This document shows positions 28,087-39,627 of a stretch of DNA of 64,000 bases, in pieces (the stretch's first letter is position 1; each line of letters starts with the position of its first letter). The translations under genes and the position numbers were made by a program. Location of the stretch: assembly GCA_029817715.1 (NCBI GenBank), contig JARUPY010000288.1, positions 744,001-808,000 on the forward strand, written 5' to 3'. The DNA is from Melastoma dodecandrum (Eukaryota > Streptophyta > Magnoliopsida > Myrtales > Melastomataceae). The notes under the pieces are model-generated. The model was given only the letters and a program-made list of their open reading frames with translations, was not told the origin of the DNA and searched no databases.

Positions 28087-28414
28087 TGTTGAATTGATTG
28101 GAACATTGGGCTGGAGTGCTGAACTGTTGTTGGGCCGTTGGAGTTCGAGCCCAGAGAAGAAGATGGAATAAGAAGAAATGACAAAAGCAGTTAGGAGAGA
28201 AGAAGGTGTGCGGCTTCTAACAGTGCTGCAGTAACCCCGCAATCCCAACAGAATTAAAAGTTTATATAAAAAACGAAGAAAAGAGAATTACTCTGGATCT
28301 GGATCTTCTTCTTCGTCTGTCTTTCTCCCTTATCTTCTTCTTCTTCCTTTTTCTTCACCTGCTTCTTCTACTTCTTACCCCTTTTTCCTTCAACCTAGTA
28401 CAATCATTTTTTCA
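28087..28414 (+). repeat. 3' LTR of the copia element
   Basis: 328 bp, preceded by the polypurine tract. It ends ATTTTTTCA, matching the ATCTTCTTCA end of the 5' copy. Its end lies 65 bp before the ATG of the L18-type gene, so it now forms that gene's upstream region. Confidence 0.8.
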
Positions 28415-28479
28415 TTAGGTTCTGGTAAAATGTCCACGTCACCAATCTTCTAGAAGTTTTCATCCGTCTCTTCGGTCAA

Positions 28480-28878
28480 ATGTCCGTCCCCGCCACCCCA
28501 GGCCGCCGCCTCCTCCGCCTGGTTCTGTCCGTCCGCAAGATCACCGCCCAAGTCACCGACCCAGCCACCACCACCATCCTCGCCATGGCCTCATCCGACG
28601 AGTCCCAACCCCCGAGGCCCGCCGGCGTCGCCATCAGGCGCTTCCCCCGCCACTGCTGGGGTTCCGACACCGCGGCTGACGTGGGCGAGCGGCTAGCGTC
28701 TCGGCTCAAGGAGATCGGGGTTGACCGCGTGGATATCGACGCCGAGGAGGAGATTTCGCGGCCGACCAGGCAGCGGATGATGGTGTTGCCGCTGTTTGAG
28801 TCGGTCCGCCGTGCCGGGATTGAGATCGGCGGCGGGGTCGAAAGGCTCGGAGGCGTCCGGTTCGTCGGGGTTGATTGA
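28480..28878 (+). CDS. Ribosomal protein L18p/L5e-family protein (small, probably organellar)
   Basis: Single-exon, 132-residue, G+C-rich frame. The N-terminal part RLVLSVRKITAQVTDP followed by ILAMASSDE matches the beta-strand pattern of the uL18 fold. The second half has AADVGERLASRLKEIGVDRVDID and MVLPLFESVRRAGI, the helix/strand arrangement of the plant L18p/L5e family. The family binds 5S rRNA in bacterial-type ribosomes, but several plant paralogues lack a proven role. No clear targeting peptide is visible beyond a basic N-terminus (GRRLLR). The 3' LTR of the copia element sits immediately upstream. An alternative frame at 28796-29194 overlaps but has no family signal. Confidence 0.65.
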   Translation: MSVPATPGRRLLRLVLSVRKITAQVTDPATTTILAMASSDESQPPRPAGVAIRRFPRHCWGSDTAADVGERLASRLKEIGVDRVDIDAEEEISRPTRQRMMVLPLFESVRRAGIEIGGGVERLGGVRFVGVD

Positions 28879-31561
28879 GGGTTTTAATCCGTCCGGTTCA
28901 TTTGGACCGGTTGTAAAAAAGAGTGCGAGTGTGATCTCCTCTCCGGAGATGGCCGAACCTACGACGGGGTCGAAGTACTCGCAGGTTGCAGTCGAAAGAC
29001 GGCGAATTTCATCCTTTGTTGATTTGTGGGTAAGGAGGGTTAGCTACCGGAAGAAATGGTTCTTTCCAGGTCATGCAGCAGTTTGCTCCCCAGAATTTCA
29101 GAGATTAGGTTTCTCCTCCGAATCTTGTTCTTTTCTTCTCAATCTTGCGTTTCATGTAAATTTGGGAAGCGGATTGTGTTGTGATGAAAAGTGATGCCTG
29201 TTTTAGATGGGTCGGCGCAGTTGTCAGTAAAGACTTCAGCGATGAAGTCAAGAAGAAGGGAGCCTTTAATTAGTTGATGTGATGAAGTCTTGTTGTTTTT
29301 ACATTTCCTCTAGATCCACAAACTCGCTGTTTGTCAGAAAATGGAGAGAAATTCTCTTGTCATGAGTCGTTTGTTCTTCATGCGAAGTCTTCTATTTGGT
29401 GGCATGACCAAGGAAATCTGCAATTTTTGTTCATTATTTCCTTTACTACGGGTTGCGGTCTCTCTTGGAATGCTGTAATTAATATGAATATTGTGTTTCC
29501 TGCTGCCTCACCCCGACAAGAGTACATTTTTTCTTTGTTCTTTGAATTGGCTGGTTAACCTTGCCCCTTGTTCTCAACGGAATTTGTCATGCAACCATTG
29601 TTTTGCTGTGGTGACATTCTAGACTAAGAATGATCGGATACGAATGGTGAAGATTGCCAAGCCTGCCACTGCAGGTCCTACTTTGCATCTCAACAAAGGC
29701 TGAAGATTACCTTTTACTTGTTTGTGGCGTTACAAATTCATCATAATCCTCTTTGAAGATGGTTGGGATTAGCTGCATTTTCTATTTTGTTGTCATGCAG
29801 CACTAATTGATATTGTCTGTATAGCTTATAAGTTTTATTGACCGTAGTGTTCAAACTTTTACTTTTCAAGAGGATGATTTGTTTGGGCTTCAGGCACTTA
29901 TTCCAGTGTGTTTGAGTTCTGTGCTGGAAGATGTTGCCACCATTCTGAGAGTGTGGTACAATGTTCTTTCATGTCGTATGCAGAAATACATGAGTTGCAG
30001 AGGGTCCTGTCTCGCAAGTGTTGGGTCAGATCAACCCGCTGAATTTGTCGATGATGCTCCCAAAGATTTGGTACTACTTTCTCTTAACATCGTAAATTTT
30101 TGTAGCTCAGATCACATTTTTGTTTGAGATGATGAAGTGGCGATCACTGCTTGGTTTTCATTGTCTGGTTGAGCTGAGGATTGGGCAACAAAGCACGATC
30201 ATTTCATAATGATGATTCTTACGTTTTTGGACTTCAGAATCCCGGCGCTTGCTTGTATACACAACAAATATCGATTTTGTTATGTGATGGTTCGCATCGA
30301 CATACGAGGAGACTCTGTCCTTGTGCTTAGCATCATCACTTGGTGAGTCATATTCATATGCTCTTCTAAAAGCGTTTGTTGAGGACTCCATGTGATGGGC
30401 AGTGGTCATCGAGACAATCAAATATCCCTGATTTTTTCCTATGTAATTGGAATTGATTTTCCGAGGGAAGAAGCCCTGTGCTTGCCACAGATCTTGGGGA
30501 ATCTGCAGTTGGAGGAGGTTAATTAGGGGAACTTACTCATTGTTTTATGCCTTGACCAAGAATCTGGTACCATCCTGGTCAAGGATGTTATCTTCGAATT
30601 GCTTGATGAAGAGGTTGCTTAACAGCTCAATCTCGTAGGGTGCTTTCTTCGAACTTGAAATGAGTTGTCAGAGGTAATCGTCTTCTTGTTCTTCATGACG
30701 TGGAGGTTCCAGATATTCTGGAATTCTCTGGGCAGAAGCTTGTTGTTGGATTTTGTGACCTTTATGTAGTCACGTCTAATTCTTTCCCTTAACAGTAAAT
30801 TAAATTGGATTCATGTATTAGTTCAATAGTTCAAGCTAAGTCTCTGTGCTTCTTCTCTGTCACATGCAACTCTCGGCATTCCATGCATAGCTAATTTATG
30901 GAGTGGTTTGTCCGTCTGAACTTTCTGAACCGCAATTATGGTAACGCGGGTCCTTGTCAGCTGGTCTATCTACTTTTTGCCGCCTGATCCTCGTCGCTGT
31001 TTCATTGAGCTCGGCCTAACCTCTTAGTGCCGAGAAGTAGTAGCAAAGCACTCTGAATACATGGAATGCACAAAAGGGCAGGTCGCTTTTCGACGCGATG
31101 CTTCATCGTCGAATCTGCATGTTAGTTTGAATCATAAAGTCACAGAAACCATGAAGGCAGGAGAGGGAAAAAGGACCAGGAAAGTATGGTCAGACAGTGC
31201 AGAGGAGTTAAAGCAGGGGACGCTTGTCCGAGTCTGTGTTCTTCCTCCACATTCAATGACAACAACTGACTTCTGCATTCATCTCATCTTCATCTGGTTC
31301 AAGTTCACATGGCAAAAACCATTGGCTCTCCTCCTCGTGTCTCTGCATTGATGGTAGTTTTGTGCATTACAACCAATACCCCATGTTTCTAACTTCCGTG
31401 TTATTAGACCCACTTGCCTGTATGTAGGATTCCTACAAGATTAAAGCTTAATCACGCGCACTAATCAAAGCAAAAGGAGACCCAGTTCTTGTCTGCCACT
31501 CGAAGAAAAACAATCTTGTCCTCAAGGACCCAGAAAAAAGAAAAATCAACTTAGAAATAAC
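28879..31561. other. Region without recognisable gene
   Basis: 2.7 kb between the L18-type gene and GUN4, both of which may contribute 3' UTRs. Scattered short frames on both strands (for example 29879-30127 and 31061-31351) show no domain or splice pattern I can support. Confidence 0.45.
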
Positions 31562-32377
31562 TCAGAAGCTGTAATCTGTTTCGAACCCCCTGTTGTTCTT
31601 CAATGCCTTGGAGGCAGAGGAACCATCCTTTGATGCGTCGCCTGCCGTTTCAACGTCCTTCGCCCCCGTGTTGTCCTCCTCCTCCTCCGTGGCCGCCTCC
31701 TTGAATGCGGGGTGGGTCAGAATGCAGTTGAGCAGCTGCGTCCCTCTCAAGGCATTCGTCAGCGGCAGGTGCCCCAGGGGAGTGTCGTTGTTAAGCTCCC
31801 ACACGAACTCCCCCGGGAACGACCGGTAATTATACTGCTCGACCTCCGTGTCGAGCTTCTTCATCCACCCAATGCGGACGAAGAACACGGTAAAGTCCCT
31901 GTTGGCCTTCTCCCAGATCTTCTTCTGGACACTGTACCCGAACCGGCCGCCGCTGTGCTCCCCCCAGAGCTGGTCGATCGCCCTGAGGTCGTCCGCGGGG
32001 ATGAACTGCACCTCGGAGAAGAAGACGTAGCCGCGTTTCCGGGCCTGCTCCCCGGCTAGGACGATGAGGAGCCTCCGGGTCACCTCGTCGGCCTGGCGGA
32101 AGTCCCCGGAGGCGAGGCTCTCACGGAGGGCATCATAGGAAGCATCGTCCTTGGGCGTAGAGGGAGAGGCGGGGGCGGCAGCGGAGGACGACGACGTGGC
32201 AGGGGAGAGGGAGAAAGCCACGGGGGAGTACTTGACGGCTGCAGACGGAGGGCGGGGCTTCAGGAAGAGGGAGGGAGGGGGAGTCGGAGGGGAAGGGTCG
32301 AGGCGGGGACAATGGTTGTTGCCGTTGCTGTGATGGCGGTGGTGGCATTGGAGGTGGTGGAAGGAACTGGCGGCCAT
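31562..32377 (-). CDS. GUN4: Tetrapyrrole-binding protein GUN4, chloroplastic
   Basis: Binds protoporphyrin IX and its Mg form and stimulates Mg-chelatase in chlorophyll synthesis. In plants it also takes part in plastid-to-nucleus signalling. It is a single exon of 271 residues. Residues 1 to about 75 are a Ser/Pro/His-rich transit peptide. The GUN4 core spans roughly residues 80-220 and is well conserved: SGDFRQADEVTRRLLIVLAG, RGYVFFSEVQFI, GRFGYSVQKKIW, QYNYRSFPGEFVWEL and LPLTNALRGTQLL. The C-terminal tail (acidic, then FETDYSF) is the plant-specific extension that is phosphorylated in Arabidopsis. Start: the first ATG of the frame, MAASSFHH. Intact and without introns, as in other plants. 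Confidence 0.96.
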   Translation of the reverse strand: MAASSFHHLQCHHRHHSNGNNHCPRLDPSPPTPPPSLFLKPRPPSAAVKYSPVAFSLSPATSSSSAAAPASPSTPKDDASYDALRESLASGDFRQADEVTRRLLIVLAGEQARKRGYVFFSEVQFIPADDLRAIDQLWGEHSGGRFGYSVQKKIWEKANRDFTVFFVRIGWMKKLDTEVEQYNYRSFPGEFVWELNNDTPLGHLPLTNALRGTQLLNCILTHPAFKEAATEEEEDNTGAKDVETAGDASKDGSSASKALKNNRGFETDYSF

Positions 32378-33896
32378 TCAATATTTCAATGGTTGGGGTT
32401 GTGGTTGTGCTGAAGATTGGAGTTAGATCTTGTAAGAGTTCGCCAATGTGTGGATGGTGATAGTGTAAGAGAAAGAAAGCATGTAACAAAAAGAAAAAGA
32501 AAGAGATATAACTGATTATCAATTCCATTGAATTTATCATATAAATACTTTTTTATCAAAACATTTTTAAAATGAGGAAAGGTGTTTGTGAGTGAGAGTG
32601 ATAGAAAGAGTTGTTTATCTAAATGGGAATACAGGGAAGGCTTCCCATTGGCTGAGTTTGGGTGAGGCTTTGATTCTTCCCAATCCTCTATCTATCTCTC
32701 TCTCTCTGTCGTTCTTATGTTTTTTCTTCATGTCTGCTTTTGTGTGGTTGTAATCTAATATTTTTTTTTGTAAGGGAATATATCACCACTTAATTAACAC
32801 CTAAATGTCTTAAGATGTGAAATCACTGTAAAATAGCAAGTCCTAATTGGTTCAGAAGATGTTTTGGGTTCAGAGTATATATAACAAATGGAGAAAAACT
32901 AACGTTAAAAGAGACTTTTAACTTCGCATGCCGACTCCCCTTTTATCTGCTGCATGAAATAATGGACTGTCGAACCTCCCACTTGCTTGAGACGGGAGTA
33001 ACCCTTTGGTCGAAATGCGTGGATGTTTTGCGCCCGATGACCCTCTTTTAATCTTCGGCAGTGAAATATATAGTCGATCGAACATGGACATGCCTCTCCT
33101 AAAGGATCCGTGATCGCCACTAGTAATACGTTAAGAAGAAGCTAAGGGACGTTTATTATGATATATTTCGATACTAACGTTTCGATCTTTACCTATTTTA
33201 TCGAGTTTTGCATCGGGATTCAACTGAGTTCAGATTTTAATTCGATCACGATACTACCAAGAGTATGTTTTGGTAAGAACTTAGTTGACTGCAGATTTCA
33301 CTTCATCGAAACCTTCTTTTTTTTTTTCTTAATAGATATAAACTTTTTTTGATAAGTGTTTATATGGAAGACAAGAAAATCATTTGTAAACATTACATGT
33401 AAGAAAATATAAATTACATATAATAACATTGATCTAGTGTGTATGAAAATATAAATTACATGTAACAACAGTAAAAGCCGTCTTGACATGTAGAAACAAT
33501 GTCTATGGAGAAAAATGGAATCCGGATTTTAGCCTTGAGTTAAGTAGTTTTCATGGTGGATGAATATTTTTACCTCAGAAAATTTAATAATTGATAAAAG
33601 GTAGTGCTTCATTTGGTAAAAAAAGGTTAGGGAAGGGGATGTGGAACGGACACGATCAGGGTAGGGGTAAATTGTCGGGAGGGAGGAGAAGATGAACAAT
33701 TTTCATGATGCTGAAATTTAGATTTCGTACTTTTTTTTTCTAATTTATTTTAAAAGAGATTAGTCTATTTTATTATTCATAAATTATAAAATTTTTAAAT
33801 TATTATTATTATAATTTTTCTTAAATTTAAAAACATTTTTTTTATGCTATAAGAAGAATTTGAATTTCATGTCTATTTTAACCATTTTAGTTTAGT

Positions 33897-34350
33897 CTAT
33901 TCTAAATCTTTTGTAAATTGAATTGTGATTCCAGGGTGCCAAAGTGAAATCACTATTCCAAAGTTCTTTTCATTAATAGAGAAACAACATGTGACACATA
34001 AAATGATCTCAGGACATATGACACACCATACTACAAAAGAATATTTCATTCCAATTGCGGCAAAGCAAAACAAACGTTGTCCGACCAGTAGGAAGACCAA
34101 ACCTAATACCCCTCCAACAATGGCACAAGCAATAACAAAAGCTCCAACTATCTTCCAGCCGATGCCCATGTTGAACTTCGTGGCCACGTATTTCTCTATC
34201 CGTCTCGTAAGTGCACGTACGGGAGGACAAACGCAGGCCACTCCAAACAACTACAGCATTCCCATTACCACATACTGCTCGCCGGAGACAGGTTGCTGAC
34301 TGTCGTATCCCAATCCCGATAACGTGGCAGCAACAAAATAAATCCAGATA
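33897..34350 (-). other. Possible decayed membrane-protein fragment
   Basis: On the minus strand an 84-codon stretch has CVCPPVRALTRRIEKYVATK followed by a strong hydrophobic segment (IVGAFVIACAIVGGVLGLVF). Just upstream, in another frame, is a second hydrophobic/polar segment (IIIWIYFVAATLSG then QYVVMGML). The two join only if one frameshift is assumed. No homologue recognised. This may be a degraded gene or chance. Confidence 0.2.
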
Positions 34351-34384
34351 ATAATCCCTCCATGTCTCTGGTAAATACTCAACA

Positions 34385-34560
34385 AATGTACAAAATAGTG
34401 AAATGTACTAAATTGTACAAAATAAACACCGTTCTTTTTTGTACATTTATACTAACATGTACTAGGAATAACAGTGCTTTGTTTTGTACATTTGTGTTAA
34501 CATGTACTCCGAATAATAATGTTTTATATTGTACATTTGTACTAACTTATACAGTGATTG
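34385..34560. repeat. 45-bp tandem minisatellite
   Basis: Units beginning TGTACATTT(A/G)T recur at 45-bp spacing (about 34439, 34484 and 34529), with a diverged partial unit before them. The plus-strand translation shows the same period as a 15-residue repeat (LFCTF-LTCT-NN). No gene context. Confidence 0.7.
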
Positions 34561-36888
34561 ACTAGTAATGTTAAAAAAAAACTAATTTCGTGTGTTCATT
34601 TGTACTAAAAATTATCAAAATTTTGTACATTGAGGGCAATGTCCCATGAAGGAGACGTTAGCCCAAGATTCGCGACTACTTAGCCCAAGATGAAAAAAAA
34701 ATGTTAGCTGCCTGCTTATATGTTTTCAAGATCATTGAGAGTTCTTTTGCTCATATCGCGGGCCCTATGCTACCATGTAGGATAAATGGAAGCACAGATA
34801 CTACCTGTGACCAGGCCTCAGAAGGTCCGCAAAACTGAGTTCACGGAATATTAACAGCGTAAATAATTTACATTTATATATATACATATAGTGTTTCGCA
34901 CTTTTCATGTCCTAAATCGATTATAATAACCCTAGTTTGAATTGATTTTTCCAGTAACCCTCTACTGAAATCTCTCCAAACTTGCGGCAACACGCCTTTT
35001 GCTAGTTTATGTGATTTTGTTCAACGCATGACGCTCATCCCTAATGAGTTTCACATGAATCTACAGTCGCCCCATCTTTCATTTCGACATGACAGTGTAC
35101 ACCATTAAATAACGTCCGGATGATGCCCCGACATGTGTGTGTTTCGTCGCACCGGAACACTTCCGTGCACGGTCTGTCCATGCTCGATAAGCCAAGGATC
35201 GTGTTTTTCTTTATGTTTAAAAATGTTACCTTCGTGAAATGGAACGATGGGAAAATATGAAGGCAAAGGAACGAACACAGATTTCCATCGAAACATGAAT
35301 GTTTTTTTATCATATATTTTAACTAGGACAAAATAAAATGATGTTTTTTTTTAATTATTATATGAGTTATTATGTTTTCAAAGTTGATTTTTTTGGAGAT
35401 TTTATGAAAATACCAATATGATTTTATTTTACATAATCTGCCAAGATTACCAAAATTATACTAATTTTAAAAATGAAATTATAAAATTATACTTTTTGGA
35501 AAAATAAGGAAAATATGAAGAGACTAGATCATAATAAATAGACCTCGATGATTATCTTTCTTAAAATAGTTAGAATTATTATTATTATTATTATTATATT
35601 TTAATGTAAAATGTAGTAATAAAAATTATTTTATTTTATTGACTTAAACGTGGTTTAAACCCTTACATATATATAATGTAAATAGTTATAAGGATTTAAG
35701 AATAATTCAGGAATTTTGTCAAGTTGAATCCCTAAACATTGAATATCAAAATTTATCTGACACTCTCCCGTTAGTAAATAAATATTACTATATTAAACGT
35801 TCCATCTTTAAAAAATGTCTCGAAATTAATGTCGAAGTTTCGGAGATGTTTGATCCAAACTCTTATATGCCATGAATTTTATAAAATTTAGACAGCTTAA
35901 ATCATTTTTGAAATTTTTTTTTTCTTAACTCGATCCAAAAATTTGTGCTACAATCGCAATTACTCCCTCTTAGATTTGCGGACAACTGTGTCGGCTTGAT
36001 ATTCTCCGAGGCGAATACTAAAACAACTGTCCGACCGATTTCGTACATTACAAAACGTTCCATGTACTAAGCCCCGTTCTATTTATGAGAAGGAAACGTT
36101 GAAGGGATGTCGTGGACGGCATTTTTATATCATTTTCATTGATCGCCGGTAGGGAACTCCGTCGGACAAAAGATGTGCCACCCCGAAGCATCTCCAAGGA
36201 AGCATCTCCAAGCGCCGAGATAAAACCAAGTAGCATGTCTCCAAGAGCTTTTGTAGGCACCTGTTTGTCGACTTACGTAAATATACTCATCGAGCTTTCC
36301 TCTGAATCGATCCGTCATCCCCAATAGACTCTAGGAGCTTAAACGCGAGGATAATGTGGCAGTCCAGGCTCTTTCAACCTCCGTCTGCTCCGGATACCAT
36401 CTTACTAAATAGACTACATCCGTTGCTGTTACAGTTTGAATATTTGACATGGTTTTAGCTGGATGTGAAAACTCGTGAAGGGTGTGAAGGTACCAAACTG
36501 GCCAAATAGTCTGGATCTCGGCAAGATTATAGCATGGAATTGATTGTGGTTTGATATCGGGAATAAATGTCGGGAAGACAGAAAGAATATTGCGATAGCT
36601 CGGCTATATTACACAAAAGTTGCTCCAGGTTCTGCGGATTGGGTTCATTGCGGATACTGGAAATCGGACATGAATTTCTGTGAGATAGGATGGTTTTGAA
36701 AGGAGTGGTTACCAACTTTGCCATGCGATTATGATACTCGTGAGAAACTTCGCCCATGTAGTTATTTCTCAGCTTCACCCTTTTGTTGGTTTAGTTATTT
36801 TCTGTCCTCTTCTCGTCAATAAAATTCGACATAATTCTTCAGCAAATGACTTCATCAGTTGGAGCATGCAGACTCTTGGGTTTTACAA

Positions 36889-37085
36889 GATAGGATGTTA
36901 CACTAAGAGGGGGTGAATTAGTATTAATTACCAAATTCGGATTTTAACACTTTTTCGTTTTACCCCGCAGCGAAAAGGAAGCTTCTGTCGAACAGAATCG
37001 TAGATAGGTTTCTGTACAACAGAACGTTCGAGTGTGTTCACAATTTGTTTGATTGGACACAAGGATTTTTACAAGATAGGATAAG
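36889..37085. repeat. Possible LTR-retrotransposon end fragment
   Basis: GGATGTTACACTAAGAGGGGGTGAATTAGT resembles the beginning of a widespread plant copia LTR type. No partner copy is in this window, so the call rests on resemblance only. Confidence 0.3.
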
Positions 37086-37336
37086 AGAGAAACATGACCG
37101 CCAACCTGGATTGAATTCAAAGGTCTCGATGGTCTGTATTCTTGCTTCTTAAGGTTTTGGAGTTCCCCTTCTTCAGATCAATCCTAGATGTAATGTTACC
37201 CATGCTGAGTGATTTTACCATTATTACCTTGCTAAAGCTTTTCGCTTTAGAAGTTTTGGAGAAACACAGATGTAACAGGTGGAGGATATAAGGGGAGGCC
37301 ACTTTAATCTCGAAATTACGGCAGAGAGACGCGAGG

Positions 37337-37951
37337 GCGACGCATTCCGAAAAGGCTAAATCTGCCGCGAGATTCGTCATGGTTTGTCATTTCCTCGGCT
37401 GTCTCGTTGTAACTAGGGTCGCAAATTGAGGCTCGCATCGAAAAATATCGAATTACATCTTAACGGGGCCAGGTCTGTGTTTGTAATCATTCAACCGCGG
37501 AGGGTAATAATAGTCGTTTCTAAAACAATTAGCCAAGGAGTTTTATTAAAACGAAAAATAAGGTTGATCGTGATCTACTGTAACATGTGAAGGACAAAAT
37601 CGACTACAGAATCTGAAGCTTGTGTTACCCAGAATTGAAGAACAGGAAGAGGAAGAGGTGGGAAGAAGACAGGAGGTGAAGAAGAAGAAGAAGAAGGGAA
37701 GGGAAACAGCTACCAGAAAGACGTAGGGAAAAACCCCTGTAACTTCCATAACAAATATCTGTCAATACAGCAGCCTCTTTATAACAATTTTCACAACAAA
37801 ATGCAGAGTCTAATTACTAAATTCTCCTATGTTCTACTTCAATTCTTCGAGACTGTGATGCTCGTATGTGTTTGTGGTCTTGGGCTCGGCTTTAGGACAT
37901 CACTGGGCTGCTCCTGATATTTGTGGGGCTGTTTCTGGGCTCAGTCCAATA
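37337..37951 (-). repeat. LTR plus leader, distal copy of a rearranged copia element
   Basis: 37586-37951 is an LTR (minus-strand start TATTGGACTGAGCCC, end CTTCACA), preceded on the minus strand by the purine tract GGGGAAG. Identity with the copy at 39628-40250 continues another 249 bp past the LTR, to 37337, and then breaks off at GCGTCGCC. The LTR contains TTATAAAGAGG and (CTT)n, as expected for an LTR promoter and leader. Confidence 0.75.
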
Positions 37952-39627
37952 CTTCCCCGCAATTCGAACTCTCCATCTCCAACTATGTCTGCATCTTTAG
38001 ACTTCTGGCCTTTACCATCACCTGCAGCATTGAACTCACCTCCATTGCTTGACAGCTCCAATGCATACTCTCTATCCTCTTGCTCTGCTGTCAATTTACC
38101 ATTCTCCCATACTTTCCTACTCTTCCAATGAATAAAACTCTCTCTACTTATCACCGTAAGCCATGACCGAGCTCGGAGATACCTCTGAACGGAGATAACC
38201 TTAGTGAGTGGATCAGCAACCTGTCCTTCAGCCTCCACGTGGACGATCTGCAAACTCCCATTCATTACCTTTTCCCTCACGAAATGGAGGTCTATTTCAA
38301 CATGTTTGGTGCGAGCATGCAGAACAGGATTGCCAGCAAGATGGATTGTACTCATATTATCACATAACACCATTGGAATCGATTCTTCTTTGTCACGCAG
38401 AACACGAAATTCCTCTAACAGCTTTTGTACCCAACTAACTGCAGCCACACCGTCGGCCAGAGCATGATATTCAGCCTCTGTACTCGAGCGAGATACCACT
38501 CGCTGTTTTATATGATGCTCACGAGACTAAGTTGTGTCCCAGAAACGTGCAGTAGCTACTAATACTTTTGCGATCATCCGGGCAACTCGCCCAATCGGCA
38601 TCAGTAAAACAGACACTGCCAATGAATTTCCAGCAGTAAACATAATTCCGTAATGAATGGTACCCTTCAAATATCTGAGAATACGTTTCACTGCCTGGAA
38701 TTGAACAGAAGTTGGCCGATGCAGAAATTGGCAAACTTTATTCACCGCAAAACAGATGTCTGGCCTGGTATTAGTACAATAATGTAATCCTCCCACAATG
38801 CTTCGATATTCAGATGGATCAGGAAGTTCATCTCCATCATGCACCGACAGAGTACGAGTGGAAGCCATAGGAGTAGGGACTGGTCTGCAATCTATCATGT
38901 GTGTCCCCTCAAGGAGATTCTTTATATATTTCTCCTAGCATAAGTGAAGACCATTGTCCCGGCAAGTAACTTGGAAGCCGAGGAAAAAAGATAGTTCTCC
39001 AAGATCTTTTAAAGCGAATTCCTTGTTCAGACGAGGGAGCAATGTGTCCAAACCAACAGAATCCGACCCCGTAACGATAATATCATCTACATTCACCAGG
39101 ATGATCATGATACCTGCTCCTGTGTGTTTATAGAATAGTGACGCATCCGCCTTTGAATTAATGAATCCCCACTGGCACAAGTAGGTGCTAAGCTTTATAT
39201 ACCATGCCCTCGGACTTTGTTTTAAACCGTACAGTGCTTTCCGTAGAAGACAGACATGATGGCATCTTCAAAGCCGGGAGGCTGCTGCATGTATACTGTC
39301 TCAGTTAACTCTCCATGAAGGAAAGCGTTGTGGAGATCTAGTTGCCGTAACGACCACCCATATGTAATTGCCAATCCAAGAACAACACGGATCGTTTGAT
39401 GCTTCATGACGGGACTAAAAGTTTCTTTGTAGTCCACCCCAGCTATTTGATGGAAGCCTTTCGCCACAAGTCGTGCCTTGCAGCACTCCAGAGAGCCATC
39501 AGAGTGAACTTTAACCTTAAAGACTCACTTGCAACCCACTATCTTCTGAGCAGACGGGGCTGGAACAAGATTCCAGGTGCTGTTCCGCAGCAATGCCTCA
39601 TACTCCACCCTCATCGCATCCTTCCAG
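37952..39627 (-). pseudogene. Copia reverse transcriptase/RNase H remnant
   Basis: Minus-strand reading frames at 39467-39222, 39180-38935, 38898-38527 and 38499-37900 together cover the copia reverse transcriptase ([18 protein letters not shown] in place of YVDD) and RNase H (SRSSTEAEYHALADG). They are separated by stops and frameshifts. Gag, protease and integrase are missing. At 39627 the RT sequence (PWKDAMRVEYEALL on the minus strand) is fused directly to leader sequence, which marks a deletion endpoint. Non-functional. Confidence 0.88.

Larger units (their letters stand above)
23115..28414 (+). mobile_element. Degenerate Ty1-copia LTR retrotransposon
   Basis: Both LTRs begin TGTTG(G/A)ATTGATTGGAAC and end TTCA. 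The internal region keeps copia order: gag (from 23543), zinc-knuckle/protease region, integrase (about 25370-25740), reverse transcriptase (about 26440-27300) and RNase H (to 27945). A tRNA-Met-like primer site (TTGTATCACAGCTC) begins at 23489 and a polypurine tract (TTTGAGGAGAAG) ends at 28086. No matching target-site duplication is visible (GTAGT before, TTAGG after). The LTRs differ by several indels, so the insertion is old. Confidence 0.9.
32378..36889. other. AT-rich intergenic region
   Basis: 4.5 kb, strongly A+T rich around 33300-35950, with a (CT)n tract near 32690-32710 in the GUN4 upstream region. Apart from the minisatellite and the membrane-protein-like fragment listed separately I see no gene. 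Confidence 0.5.

Noticed and set aside
28796..29194. 132-codon plus-strand frame overlapping the L18-type gene
   Set aside because: No ATG-supported start, no family signal, and it overlaps the end of a better supported gene in another frame.
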